64,000 nt of DNA, taken from NCBI GenBank assembly GCA_014584295.1, contig JACTNC010000016.1:62001-126000 (forward strand). The letters are read 5' to 3'. A model generated the notes under the pieces. That model made no database searches. It was not told the DNA's origin and worked only from the letters and a program-made list of their open reading frames with translations. This document shows positions 55,833-64,000 of the stretch, piece after piece; positions within the stretch are counted from its first letter, which is position 1; the number at the start of each line of letters is the position of its first letter. The translations under genes and the position numbers were made by a program. Source of the DNA: Verrucomicrobiota bacterium (lineage in GTDB: Bacteria > Verrucomicrobiota > Verrucomicrobiia > Opitutales > Opitutaceae).

Positions 55833-56785
55833 CACCTCCTCCCGACGTAAGCATCATCATCCCGTGCCACAATGCCGAACCGTGGCTCGCGGCCTGCCTT
55901 GAGTCGGTGCTTGAGCCCGAGGGTCACACACAGGAAATCATCGTCATCGACGACGGATCCACAGATGGCTCACGCCGTGTTGCGGAACGCTATGTGCCCC
56001 GCGGGATCCGACTGATATCACAAACGCGCACGAGCCCTGGCGCCGCGCGCAACCGGGGGTTCTCCGAGAGTCGCGGAGCCTGGGTGCAGTTTCTCGATGC
56101 CGACGACCTGATCGGTCCTGGAAAAATTTCGCGACAGTTGTCCACCTTGCGGGCATCCCCGCCAGGCACCGTCGCGAGCTGCGGCTGGAGTCGTTTCTAC
56201 GGGGAATTTGTACCCGGCGTATCCCACCGGGTGGAGGCCACGACCGCGAGGGACTACGTTCCGGCGTGGCTGTTTCTCCAGACGCAGGCGAACGAAGGCT
56301 GCATGATGCACCCCGCGGCATGGCTCACCCCCCGCCAATTGATCCGGAAAGCGGGCCCGTGGGATCAGAGCCTGACACCCAACGACGACGGCGAATTTTT
56401 TGCGCGCGTGCTCGCTCATGCCTCGGGCATTCGATTCGTCACTGGCGTTCACACCCACTATCGCTCGGGACTCCCAGGGAGCATGTCGGTCACCCGCAGC
56501 AAGTCCCGCATGGAGGCCATGCATCGTTCGGCACTTCGATTCTCAGAGACTCTCCTGGGCTGCGATCAGTCGCCCGAGACACTGGCCGCAATCAGCGAAA
56601 TGTGGGAGCGGCTCCGCTTTGAGCTCTATCCGGAGGCACCCGCGTTGAGCCGCGACGCCGCTCGCCGGGCCCGCGAAGATGGCCATGTGCCAAAAACCCG
56701 TCTCCCGTGCGGCCCGCGGCTCAAATTTCTCAGAGCCATCGGGGCATGGAAACTCGCCCGGAGGCTCCAGGTAAGATTCCGTTGA
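55829..56785 (+). CDS. Glycosyltransferase family 2
   Basis: GT-A enzyme of 318 residues with a textbook N-terminus: VSIIIPCHNAEPWLAACLESVL, IIVIDDGSTDGSRRV (IDDGSTDGS), SPGAARNRGF, and the DxD motif in QFLDADDLIGPGK (about residues 90-102). It starts by ATGA overlap within the previous gene. The downstream part contains TPNDDGEFFARVLAHASGI, the second conserved acidic site of family 2. Donor and acceptor are unknown. Twenty-two bases separate it from the next gene. Confidence 0.9.
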   Translation: MTPPPDVSIIIPCHNAEPWLAACLESVLEPEGHTQEIIVIDDGSTDGSRRVAERYVPRGIRLISQTRTSPGAARNRGFSESRGAWVQFLDADDLIGPGKISRQLSTLRASPPGTVASCGWSRFYGEFVPGVSHRVEATTARDYVPAWLFLQTQANEGCMMHPAAWLTPRQLIRKAGPWDQSLTPNDDGEFFARVLAHASGIRFVTGVHTHYRSGLPGSMSVTRSKSRMEAMHRSALRFSETLLGCDQSPETLAAISEMWERLRFELYPEAPALSRDAARRAREDGHVPKTRLPCGPRLKFLRAIGAWKLARRLQVRFR

Positions 56786-56807
56786 GCGGGACAATATTCA
56801 CGTCGTC

Positions 56808-58076
56808 ATGCCAGACACGCCTTCCATCTGCATCGTCACTCCCCACCACCTCGCCAACAATCCCCGCGTCATCAAGGAAGCGGAAACGCTGGCTGAAGGC
56901 GGTGGCGACGTGACCGTCATCCACGGCTGCTATGACAGCACGCTGGCCGAAGAGGACGAATTCATCGCTCTCGGCAGCAAGTGGAAGGCGATACCGGTGA
57001 AGTGGAGGCGCCTTCCGCAATCGCTCGCATCGCAGGCCGGCCTTCGCCTCGCACGCCTGTCCATGTATTTCCGAAAATATCCCTCCCTGAGGGTGGCCGC
57101 CCGCGCCGAGCATGTCTCGATTCCCGCCCTTTCCGCGGCGGCCCGACAAGTGAAGTCTGAGCTCTACATCGGCCACACACCCTCAGGGCTCTGCGCGGCG
57201 GCCGTGGGAGCACGCCACGCCGGTGCACTCCTGGGATTTGATGCCGAGGACTACCATGCCACTGAAACGGATGCGGTCGTCAGGAACCCGCGCCGCCGGC
57301 GTGGAATCGAAACGATCGAGCAAAGGCTCCTTCCGCTCTGTGCCTCGTTCACCGCCTCCACCATTCAGATTGCCGAAGAGTATGCTGCGACACGCGGCAC
57401 CGTCCTCCCCAACGTGTTCTTCAACGCCTTTCCCCGCAGCATGGGCCCCCTGCACAAACCCGAGCACCGTCCTCTCGATTCCACACCCCGCCGGCTCTAC
57501 TGGTTTTCCCAGACGATCGGGCCGGGGCGCGGACTCGAAAAGCTCCTCGTCATCCTGGGAAAGTGTAAGATCGATTGTGACCTCTACATTCGAGGAAATC
57601 CCGAGGAAGAGTTTCTGAGAACCCTCGAGCAGATCGCGGTCCTCGCACGTTTCCGCGGCCAGATGTATTTCCTTCGGCGACAACCCGCCTCTGAGATGGC
57701 GAGGCTCTGCTCCGGCTACGACCTGGGCCTGGCCCTTGAGCTTTCCCATCCCGGCAACCGCGACATCTGCCTCACCAACAAGATCTTCATCTACCTGCTT
57801 GCCGGACTCCCCATTGCCTATACCCCCACGCGCGCCCAGTCGGCGTTCTGCGGCTCGCTCTCAAAGCTCACGGTCAGGATCGATCTCGATGATCCTGTAA
57901 CCTCAGCCCGGGAACTCGAAGCCTACTTCCGTTCCCCCGCACGCCAGGAGCGGGCACGCGAAGACGCCTGGCTCGCAGGTCAATCCATCTATTGCCGCGA
58001 TACCGATGAGGCTCGCTTCATAAGCGTGATTGAGAATGCACTCCAGACCCCCCCATGCCCGATACCGCGGCTATGA
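56808..58076 (+). CDS. GT-B type glycosyltransferase (GT4-like)
   Basis: 422-residue predicted glycosyltransferase. The N-terminus SICIVTPHHLANNPRVIKEAETLAEGGGDVTVIHG is the typical 'NPR..KEA..L...G..V.V' start of a GT4-like group. The C-terminal donor region reads LALELSHPGNRDICLTNKIFIYLLAGLPIAYTP, where NK..F.YL.AGLP replaces the classical E-x7-E spacing of standard GT4 enzymes. Its stop overlaps the start of the following gene (ATGA, 58073-58076). The next gene has the same style of donor motif, so the two may act on successive sugars. Confidence 0.8.
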   Translation: MPDTPSICIVTPHHLANNPRVIKEAETLAEGGGDVTVIHGCYDSTLAEEDEFIALGSKWKAIPVKWRRLPQSLASQAGLRLARLSMYFRKYPSLRVAARAEHVSIPALSAAARQVKSELYIGHTPSGLCAAAVGARHAGALLGFDAEDYHATETDAVVRNPRRRRGIETIEQRLLPLCASFTASTIQIAEEYAATRGTVLPNVFFNAFPRSMGPLHKPEHRPLDSTPRRLYWFSQTIGPGRGLEKLLVILGKCKIDCDLYIRGNPEEEFLRTLEQIAVLARFRGQMYFLRRQPASEMARLCSGYDLGLALELSHPGNRDICLTNKIFIYLLAGLPIAYTPTRAQSAFCGSLSKLTVRIDLDDPVTSARELEAYFRSPARQERAREDAWLAGQSIYCRDTDEARFISVIENALQTPPCPIPRL

Positions 58077-59419
58077 AACGGGTCCTGATTGTCTCTCCGC
58101 GATGGGTGCCCTTCGGCTCGCCGGACATGCAGAGAGCCCGCATGAGCCTCGCCTATTACCGGGAGAACGGCTGGGAGCCCATCATCCTCTGCGTGAACCC
58201 ATCGCGGATCAACGGCAGCAAGGAGCCGGACCTCGCCGCAACGATTCCGCAGGATGTTCGGACCTACCACTGCGAAGCTATTCCTGCCGGCCTCGCGCGC
58301 GTCGCCGGAATAGGCAGCCTCGGGCTTCGCTCGCTGAGGCATCTGTGGCGAAGCGGCGCCGCCATCCTCCGGCGTGAGCAGATTGATCTGGTGTTTGTTT
58401 CAACGACGGAGTTTCTCGCCTGCTTCGCCGCTCGGCTATGGAACCGAAGCACGGGCATTCCCTACATCATCGACATCCAGGACCCTTGGCGCACCTCCCA
58501 CTATGCCGACACAGGCACACCACCGCCAGGGGGTTGGAAATACCTCTTTGCACGTCTCATCGCGCGTGTGTTCGAGGAACGATCCTTCCTTGGTGCCAGT
58601 GGATTCATCAGCGTTTCGCCTCGGTACCTTGAGGACCTCCGTCAGCGATATCCTTGGATGCACTCCCGCCTCGCGGAGACGATTGAGTTCGGCGGATCTG
58701 TCGGCGATCTCGCAGCTGCCAGGTCCCTTGCGGCGGCTTCTCCGTCTCCCCTCTACCGCAGCCCCGGAGAGGTCCATCTCGTGTACACGGGAGCCGCGGG
58801 CCCCATCGGTCAGCCTGCACTCGACGCGCTCTTCCGCGCCTTGCGCGCTCTGACGCTCTCCCGGCCCGACGAGGCCAGACGACTGCGCTTTCATTTTATC
58901 GGCACCTCGTACGCCAGCACCGGTGAAGCCGCACCTTCCATCCTGCCGGTCGCTGCACGATGGGGTGTGCAATCCCACGTGCATGAATCACCGGCACGAA
59001 TCGGTTACCTGCAAAGCCTCCGATGGCAGTCCGAGGCCGACGGTCTCCTACTCCTGGCCACCGCCGATCCCTCCTATTCGCCCTCAAAACTCTACCCGTA
59101 CTTCCTTTCCGGAAAGCCGATCCTCGCCATCGTGCACAAGGACGGTCGCCTGCGAGAACTGCTTCAGTCGCTGGGTGGTGCCATCACGGCAACCCCCGAC
59201 GACCGCGCGGAGGCCGGGTCCCCGGACCCGCTGATCCTCTCCTTCCTCGATGCCGCGCTGAACGGTTTCCCGCACGGCTCAATTCCGGAGCGGCAGACTG
59301 CGTATTTCCACGACCACTACAGCGCGCAAACACTGACGCGCCGGCTGTGCACGATGTTTGACCAAGTGGCCCGGGGAGCCAATTGTCGGGCCCCGACGTC
59401 CACGCATGCATCTCGCTGA
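58073..59419 (+). CDS. GT-B type glycosyltransferase (GT4-like)
   Basis: 448-residue predicted glycosyltransferase. The N-terminus KRVLIVSPRWVPFGSPDMQRARMSL and the donor region ADPSYSPSKLYPYFLSGKPILAIVH (PSK.YPYFLSGKP) resemble the previous protein. YIIDIQDPWRTSHYAD is the acceptor-side loop seen in such GT4-like enzymes, which often carry an 'xDxRDPW'-like stretch. The ATG at 58073 overlaps the previous stop; an in-frame ATG at 58055 would add MPDTAA and overlap further. Its 3' end overlaps the polymerase gene by 14 bases. Confidence 0.8.
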   Translation: MKRVLIVSPRWVPFGSPDMQRARMSLAYYRENGWEPIILCVNPSRINGSKEPDLAATIPQDVRTYHCEAIPAGLARVAGIGSLGLRSLRHLWRSGAAILRREQIDLVFVSTTEFLACFAARLWNRSTGIPYIIDIQDPWRTSHYADTGTPPPGGWKYLFARLIARVFEERSFLGASGFISVSPRYLEDLRQRYPWMHSRLAETIEFGGSVGDLAAARSLAAASPSPLYRSPGEVHLVYTGAAGPIGQPALDALFRALRALTLSRPDEARRLRFHFIGTSYASTGEAAPSILPVAARWGVQSHVHESPARIGYLQSLRWQSEADGLLLLATADPSYSPSKLYPYFLSGKPILAIVHKDGRLRELLQSLGGAITATPDDRAEAGSPDPLILSFLDAALNGFPHGSIPERQTAYFHDHYSAQTLTRRLCTMFDQVARGANCRAPTSTHASR

Positions 59420-60866
59420 AGCCGACTCCCAGGCGGAAACAGCGCCCGACAATCCGCTCGCAGCGTCCTCTCCGCTCTCCGGAAAGAACGCCAAGCTGCT
59501 GTTTCGCGGCGGCATCATCGCCACCGCGGCGCTCTGCGTCTACTTTGCATTCGTCTTTCCGATCGATGATCCCCTGCACCGATTCCAGGGACTGGCCATC
59601 CTGATCCTCTCCGTGCTGCCGGGCCTCCTCTGGGCACGGCGTCAGGAAAGTGCCTTCCCGGTCTTTCAGACGTTCATGGTCACGGGACTGAACAGCTTCG
59701 CCCTTCCGTTGCTGGGGGGACACGAGTTGCTGCGGCACTACCCGGTTGAGAGTGTTACCGCAGCCGCATGGGGCGTCATTCTTTTCCAGTTCTGCGCCAT
59801 CACCAGCTACGAACTCGCCCCCGGCATTCCCAAGATTGGAATATGGTGGAACATGCCGCTCTTCAGCGGCTCCATCGATCGCCTGCTTCGTATCGGGCTC
59901 GGTCTATCAACACTGTACACGCTGCTCTCGGAGTTCACGGAACTGATTCCCTCGGAACTCAACAGCATCCTGCGCGCGATCGCATTCGGCGTAGGCACCC
60001 TGTGCACATTCCTGCTCAGTCGCGCCTGGGGGGCGGGCGAGCTGAGCGGAAAACACAAGATCTATTTCGGAATTATGCTGGGTGTGCAGTCGCTCCTGCT
60101 AGTCTCCACGCTCTTTCTGGTGAGCGGTCTCTCCCTGCTCGTGCTTGCGCTGATCGGTTATGTCTCCGGGGGGAAACGCATCCCCATCGTGACCTGCGTG
60201 CTCCTATTCGTTTGCATGGCCGTGCTTCACAACGGCAAGAGCACGATGCGCATGAAGTACTGGGAAAATGACGCTCCCCGTCCGACCCTCTGGGAACTGC
60301 CTTCCTTCTTCGGGGAGTGGTTGCAACAGGGACTCACCCAGCGCTCCCAGACAGCGGGCGACACGATCGTCTCGCGAAAGCTGATCGAGCGCACGTCGCT
60401 GCTTCACATGCTGACGCTCGTGGTCGATGCCACACCGTCGCGCCAGCCCTTCCTGGACGGCGAAACCTATACGCACATCCTTCCCCAGCTCGTCCCAAGG
60501 ATCTTCTGGCCGGACAAGCCCGTGGGCCATGTGAGCACCCACCGTCTGGCCACCTACTACGGCCTTCAGGATGAGGAGAGCACGCTTCGCACCACGATCG
60601 GCTTCGGAGTCGTGGCGGAGGCATTCGCCAATTTTGGATTCCTCGGTCTCGCCTTCCTCGGTGCGCTGATCGGCTGCAGCACGAAACTCGCCGGCGTCTG
60701 GACGCGATACTCTCCGCTCATCTCCTATCCCGGCCTGCTGATGGTGCTGCTGCTGGCCTGGTCTTTCCAGATCGAGCTCCCCATGAGTGCCTGGATAGCC
60801 TCCCTCTCCCAGGCAGCGGTCGCGGTTCTCGGGGTGCCGTTTGTTCTCAAGCGATTCATCGAGTGA
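59406..60866 (+). CDS. Wzy-like O-antigen/polysaccharide polymerase
   Basis: Multi-spanning membrane protein of 486 residues with about 10-12 hydrophobic segments, likely joining lipid-linked repeat units on the periplasmic side. A large hydrophilic loop in the second half has HMLTLVVDATPSRQPFLDGETYTHILPQLVPRIFWPDKPVG, whose ETY...LPQLVPR.FWP.KP pattern is typical of Wzy-type polymerases; this is followed by TTIGFGVVAEAFANFGFLG. The start at 59406 (MHLAEADSQAE) is preferred over an earlier in-frame ATG at 59358 and still overlaps the preceding gene by 14 bases. No flippase (Wzx) or chain-length regulator (Wzz) is in the window. Sequence identity among Wzy proteins is low, so the call rests on topology and this motif. 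Confidence 0.8.
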   Translation: MHLAEADSQAETAPDNPLAASSPLSGKNAKLLFRGGIIATAALCVYFAFVFPIDDPLHRFQGLAILILSVLPGLLWARRQESAFPVFQTFMVTGLNSFALPLLGGHELLRHYPVESVTAAAWGVILFQFCAITSYELAPGIPKIGIWWNMPLFSGSIDRLLRIGLGLSTLYTLLSEFTELIPSELNSILRAIAFGVGTLCTFLLSRAWGAGELSGKHKIYFGIMLGVQSLLLVSTLFLVSGLSLLVLALIGYVSGGKRIPIVTCVLLFVCMAVLHNGKSTMRMKYWENDAPRPTLWELPSFFGEWLQQGLTQRSQTAGDTIVSRKLIERTSLLHMLTLVVDATPSRQPFLDGETYTHILPQLVPRIFWPDKPVGHVSTHRLATYYGLQDEESTLRTTIGFGVVAEAFANFGFLGLAFLGALIGCSTKLAGVWTRYSPLISYPGLLMVLLLAWSFQIELPMSAWIASLSQAAVAVLGVPFVLKRFIE

Positions 60867-62080
60867 CCGCCCATACGCAAGCCGCATCCGACGCACCGCC
60901 CCGCCTGGCGATCGTGCTCTCCCACCCCACGCAGTACTACAGCCCGTGGTTCCGCTGGCTCGCCAGGAATGCGGTCTGCACCCTGCGTGTGTTCTACCTC
61001 TGGGATGCTGGAGTAACTGCAAGACAGGACCCTCAGTTCAACCGGACTTTTGCCTGGGACGTCGACCTCCTCTCGGGATACGAGCACGAGTTTGTGCCCA
61101 ATCTTTCCAGGCACCCTGGCACCGAGAGGTTCAACGGCCTCCGGAATCCGAGTCTCACGCGCCACCTCGGCCGTTGGAAGCCCGAGGCCATTCTGCTCTT
61201 CGGCTACGCCTACCGAAGCCACATCCGGGTGATTCTCTGGGCATGGCGCACGGGAATACCGCTGCTGTTTCGAGGAGACTCCCATTTCCTCGGTCGCTCC
61301 GCGCCAGCAGGTCTTCGCGGCATGATCATGCGATGCCTCTTCAGACGCTTCGCAGCGGTGACCTATGTCGGGCACGCAAACCGAGACTACTTCCGTGCGC
61401 TCGGTGTTTCGGAATCCCGGCTCTTTTTTGCACCACACGCCGTGGACGACAACCTTTTCAATCCCGGGATTTCCGAACACCACTATCGCGCCACAGCAAT
61501 GAGGTCCGAACTCGGAATCCCGAGCGGCGCAGTCGTTGTGATGTTTGCCGGAAAACTCATCCCCTCCAAACAACCCCGACTTCTGCTGGACGCATTCCTT
61601 GAACTCGGACCAAAAAACACCGCGCTCGTTTTTGTGGGTGATGGCGCCGAGAAGCCCGCGCTCCTCGCTCAATCCGATGCCTTTGGTGCAACCGGTGCGT
61701 CGGTCCACTTTGTTCCCTTCACGAATCAAAGCGACATGCCCTCGCGCTATCTCGCTGCATCACTCTTTGTGCTGCCCTCGCGAGGCTTTCACGAGACCTG
61801 GGGACTCGCCGTCAACGAAGCGATGCAGATGGGCGTGCCCTGCCTCGTCAGCGACCGTGTTGGGTGTCAGCGGGACCTGGTCACCGACGGGGAAACGGGC
61901 TGGGTATTTTCCTCGGAGGAGCCCGGAGCGCTGCGAGCGACTCTCGCGAGGGCGCTCAACGATCTTGCAACGCGGGGTGAAGAAATCAGGGAGGCTGTTC
62001 GCGCTCGCATCGCACGCTACTCCTACAGCCACGCCGCCGCGGGGCTCAACCTTGCGCTGAACGCAGCGCTGCCTGCCTGA
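60863..62080 (+). CDS. Glycosyltransferase family 4, GTG start
   Basis: 405-residue GT-B glycosyltransferase. The start GTG at 60863 overlaps the polymerase stop (GTGA), giving MTAHTQAASDAPPRLAIVLSHPTQYYSPWF. RGDSHFLGRSA is a short acceptor-side motif, and the donor site is in AASLFVLPSRGFHETWGLAVNEAMQMGVPCLVS, with E-x7-E (ETWGLAVNE). The C-terminal stop (62078-62080) shares its last base with the next ATG (TGATG). This is one of three successive GT4 genes at the end of the window. Confidence 0.88.
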   Translation: MTAHTQAASDAPPRLAIVLSHPTQYYSPWFRWLARNAVCTLRVFYLWDAGVTARQDPQFNRTFAWDVDLLSGYEHEFVPNLSRHPGTERFNGLRNPSLTRHLGRWKPEAILLFGYAYRSHIRVILWAWRTGIPLLFRGDSHFLGRSAPAGLRGMIMRCLFRRFAAVTYVGHANRDYFRALGVSESRLFFAPHAVDDNLFNPGISEHHYRATAMRSELGIPSGAVVVMFAGKLIPSKQPRLLLDAFLELGPKNTALVFVGDGAEKPALLAQSDAFGATGASVHFVPFTNQSDMPSRYLAASLFVLPSRGFHETWGLAVNEAMQMGVPCLVSDRVGCQRDLVTDGETGWVFSSEEPGALRATLARALNDLATRGEEIREAVRARIARYSYSHAAAGLNLALNAALPA

Positions 62081-63237
62081 TGCGCATTACGATTGTCATG
62101 GGTTTCTTTCTCCCTGTGCCCGCTGTCGCCGGTGGCGCCACGGAGAAGATCTGGGGGCGACTCGGAGAAATTTTTGCGGCAAAGGGACACAAGGTCACGA
62201 TCGTCTCTCGCACATGGCCGGGCCTTGCCGATCGCGAGACTGTCGGCAACCTCACCCACCTCAGAATCCCCGGACGCGATCACACCCGTTCGCTCACGCG
62301 TAACCTCTGGCGGGATTTTCTCTGGGGTCGAAGAGTGGCGCGCGCACTGCCACCGAGTGACCTGGTGATCTGCAACACGGTGTCCCTTCCCTTCCTGATC
62401 GCGGGGCGCCGCCCCGATCTCGGCCGTGCTGCGGTCGTCCTCGGGCGGATGCCGAAGGGGCAGGTGCGCCTGTACGGAAAGCTGGACCTCATTCTCGCCA
62501 CATCGCAGGCAGTCGCCCAGAAGGCCATCGCCGAGAACCCGGGCGTTGCGAAACGTATTGTCGTACTTCGTCAATCGATCGATTGGACGGAACTGCAGCA
62601 GCACTCGCGTCAGGCTGATCGCAACGGACCGCTTACCATCGGCTACGTCGGACGGATTCATCCTGAGAAGGGACTCGAGCAGCTTCTCGACGCGGCAGTC
62701 GGCCTCCGGAATCGCGCCCCAAGTCTTCCCGATTGGAAACTCGTCCTGATGGGGCCGATTGAGATTCGCGAGGGTGGCGGGGGTCCGGAATATCTCGCGT
62801 CGCTGGAGGAATGCTACCGACCAGCCCTTGGACAGCGCCTGGAAATTCGTCCGCCCAGCTACGACCGCGACGCGCTCAACAAGGTCTATGGTTCCCTCGA
62901 CATCTTTTGTTATCCCAGCCTGGCCGCCCGCGGTGAGGGACTCAGCGTCGCGCCGCTCGAAGCCATGGCCGCGGGTGCCGCCCCGGTGTTGTCCCGCCTC
63001 GATTGCTACCGGGACGTGATCATTCCAGGCAAAAACGGTCTCCAATTTGACCACACCGCGCCCGACCGCTCCCGACAGTTGGAGGCTTGCCTTCACCAGT
63101 TGCTCGTGGACCCTGAGTTGCGTACGTCAATCGCCGGGAGGGCACGGGAAAGCGTGCGTTGCCACGATTTTGAAGCTACCGCCTGCGACCTGCTCGCGCA
63201 CTTTGCGCGGTTGACCGGCCTGCCGGCGCAAACCTAG
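62080..63237 (+). CDS. Glycosyltransferase family 4
   Basis: 385-residue GT-B enzyme. The N-terminus RITIVMGFFLPVPAVAGGATEKIWGRLGEIFAAKGHKV shows the glycine-rich nucleotide-binding start of GT4. The donor region is RGEGLSVAPLEAMAAGAAPVLSR, with two glutamates in a spacing near E-x7-E (EGLSVAPLE). GYVGRIHPEKGLEQLLDAA is the Rossmann-linker characteristic of the family. The ATG overlaps the stop of the previous gene by one base (TGATG), showing translational coupling. Fifteen bases separate it from the last gene. Sugar specificity unknown. Confidence 0.9.
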   Translation: MRITIVMGFFLPVPAVAGGATEKIWGRLGEIFAAKGHKVTIVSRTWPGLADRETVGNLTHLRIPGRDHTRSLTRNLWRDFLWGRRVARALPPSDLVICNTVSLPFLIAGRRPDLGRAAVVLGRMPKGQVRLYGKLDLILATSQAVAQKAIAENPGVAKRIVVLRQSIDWTELQQHSRQADRNGPLTIGYVGRIHPEKGLEQLLDAAVGLRNRAPSLPDWKLVLMGPIEIREGGGGPEYLASLEECYRPALGQRLEIRPPSYDRDALNKVYGSLDIFCYPSLAARGEGLSVAPLEAMAAGAAPVLSRLDCYRDVIIPGKNGLQFDHTAPDRSRQLEACLHQLLVDPELRTSIAGRARESVRCHDFEATACDLLAHFARLTGLPAQT

Positions 63238-63252
63238 CTTGCTCAATCCCAG

Positions 63253-64000
63253 ATGACCATTTGCCACATCGTTGCGAGCCTTGACCCCAGGCACGGCGGA
63301 CCCAGCAAGGCCGTTCGCGCTTTGGCCCGCGCCCAGGCGGGACTCGGCAACCGGATTGAACTGCTGACCTCCGGACCTGCCCCAGGACTCCAGGAAGAAG
63401 GCACGCTGACCGTGAGAACCCTGCGCGGCGGCTGGCCACGGGCACTATGCCCGATCCCGGGATTGAGATCCGCACTGGAGAACGCACGCCCGGACGTCGT
63501 TCATGTGCACGGACTCTGGCTGCGCCCGCTTCACACCGCGCATCTTTTTGCCAATCGCGCAGGCATTCCGCTGGTTTTGTCGCCTCGGGGCATGATGTCA
63601 CCCTGGGCGTGGCGACACCATCGCTGGAACAAGGCCTTCGCGGAGAGATTCGTGCACCCGGGCGCGTTTCAAGCGGTTTCGGGCTGGCATGCAACCAGTG
63701 CGGAAGAGGCGCAGGACATCCGCGACCTCGGATTCATGCAGCCCGTCTGTGTTGCGCCACTCGGAGTCGACGTTCCTGTCGAGGTCGAACTCGCAACCGC
63801 AAAATCCCAATGGAATGAAATCAGTCCGGCCACCCGGACACAGCGGACCGCCCTTTTCTACTCACGCTTTCACGGCAAGAAGCGCATCCTCGAGCTGATC
63901 GATCTCTGGATCGAACTGGCCCCGAAGGATTGGATGCTCCTCCTCGTCGGCATACCCGAGCAGTACTCCGTGAGGGAGCTTCACGGCTATATCTACCGCT
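63253..64000 (+). CDS. Glycosyltransferase family 4, 3' part cut by window edge
   Basis: The frame is open from the ATG at 63253 to the right edge, 249 codons. The N-terminus MTICHIVASLDPRHGGPSKAVRALARA is typical for GT4, as is VVHVHGLWLRPLHTAHLFA and the SPRGMMSPWAWRHHRWNKAF segment, which is common to a group of capsule and exopolysaccharide transferases. The chain ends before the donor-binding E-x7-E motif, although FYSRFHGKKRILELIDLW has started the Rossmann-linker. It is the last of the cluster seen here; other members of the pathway probably follow to the right. Confidence 0.85.
   Translation, partial: MTICHIVASLDPRHGGPSKAVRALARAQAGLGNRIELLTSGPAPGLQEEGTLTVRTLRGGWPRALCPIPGLRSALENARPDVVHVHGLWLRPLHTAHLFANRAGIPLVLSPRGMMSPWAWRHHRWNKAFAERFVHPGAFQAVSGWHATSAEEAQDIRDLGFMQPVCVAPLGVDVPVEVELATAKSQWNEISPATRTQRTALFYSRFHGKKRILELIDLWIELAPKDWMLLLVGIPEQYSVRELHGYIYR

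Noticed and set aside
49413..64000. Polysaccharide cluster as a mobile island
   Set aside because: No integrase, transposase, tRNA or flanking repeat was seen, and codon use does not look different from the rest of the window by eye.

Overview
The window is a GC-rich, gene-dense stretch of a bacterial chromosome. Its gene content suggests a Gram-negative member of the Verrucomicrobiota, most likely Opitutaceae-like. The reasons are the very large TonB-dependent receptor with the 'LSPFTVST...SGYFAANTLAGSR' style of N-terminus, a lone FTLIE-type pseudopilin, a YebC with an altered N-terminus, a short glycine-rich membrane protein of a kind I associate with this group, and outer-membrane machinery (TamA/TamB-like pair, two TonB receptors). 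This placement is inference from protein style; there is no rRNA in the window. I see no tRNA, rRNA, CRISPR array, insertion sequence or prophage, and no intergenic gap longer than 300 bases. Shine-Dalgarno motifs are generally weak, so most starts were chosen by family N-termini, signal peptides or overlap with the preceding gene.

Layout, left part (1-30 kb): partial gcvT; a 1,253-residue TonB receptor; a CNNM/CBS membrane protein coupled to lgt; a secreted transglutaminase-like protein; the clpC-mcsB-mcsA protein-quality-control cassette preceded by an ilvE-type aminotransferase; a pseudopilin; a CBS-regulated family II pyrophosphatase; a hypothetical exported protein; glgC; an orphan trpE; a short primary-type sigma factor; an M20 dipeptidase, an M48 lipoprotein protease and purH; apaG, a small membrane protein and a beta-CASP nuclease.

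Middle part (28.9-49.3 kb): a leftward set of IMPase-family phosphatase, FmdB-like protein, DinB polymerase and a DUF3516 Ski2-type helicase, with helicase and polymerase overlapping by ATGA; then yebC. A second leftward run holds the Omp85 (TamA-like) and TamB genes, again overlapping by ATGA, an M3 oligopeptidase, a second TonB receptor and a ferredoxin. Rightward genes follow: rhomboid protease, S41 tail-specific protease and a DJ-1-like protein.

Right part (49.4-64 kb, running off the edge): a surface-polysaccharide cluster of at least 13 consecutive rightward genes with overlaps or tiny gaps. It opens with a Wzt-type ABC ATPase carrying a C-terminal domain, then an alpha-1,2-fucosyltransferase (GT11), several GT2 and GT4 glycosyltransferases and a Wzy-like polymerase. 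No permease, flippase or initiating sugar-phosphate transferase is visible, so the cluster must be completed elsewhere.

The observations most worth following are the McsA-McsB-ClpC arginine-kinase cassette without CtsR, the Wzt ATPase without a permease beside a Wzy-type polymerase, the coupled Ski2-like helicase and DinB pair, the secreted transglutaminase-like protein, and an 8-bp inverted repeat in front of the second TonB receptor. I did not find a clearly new defence or mobile system.
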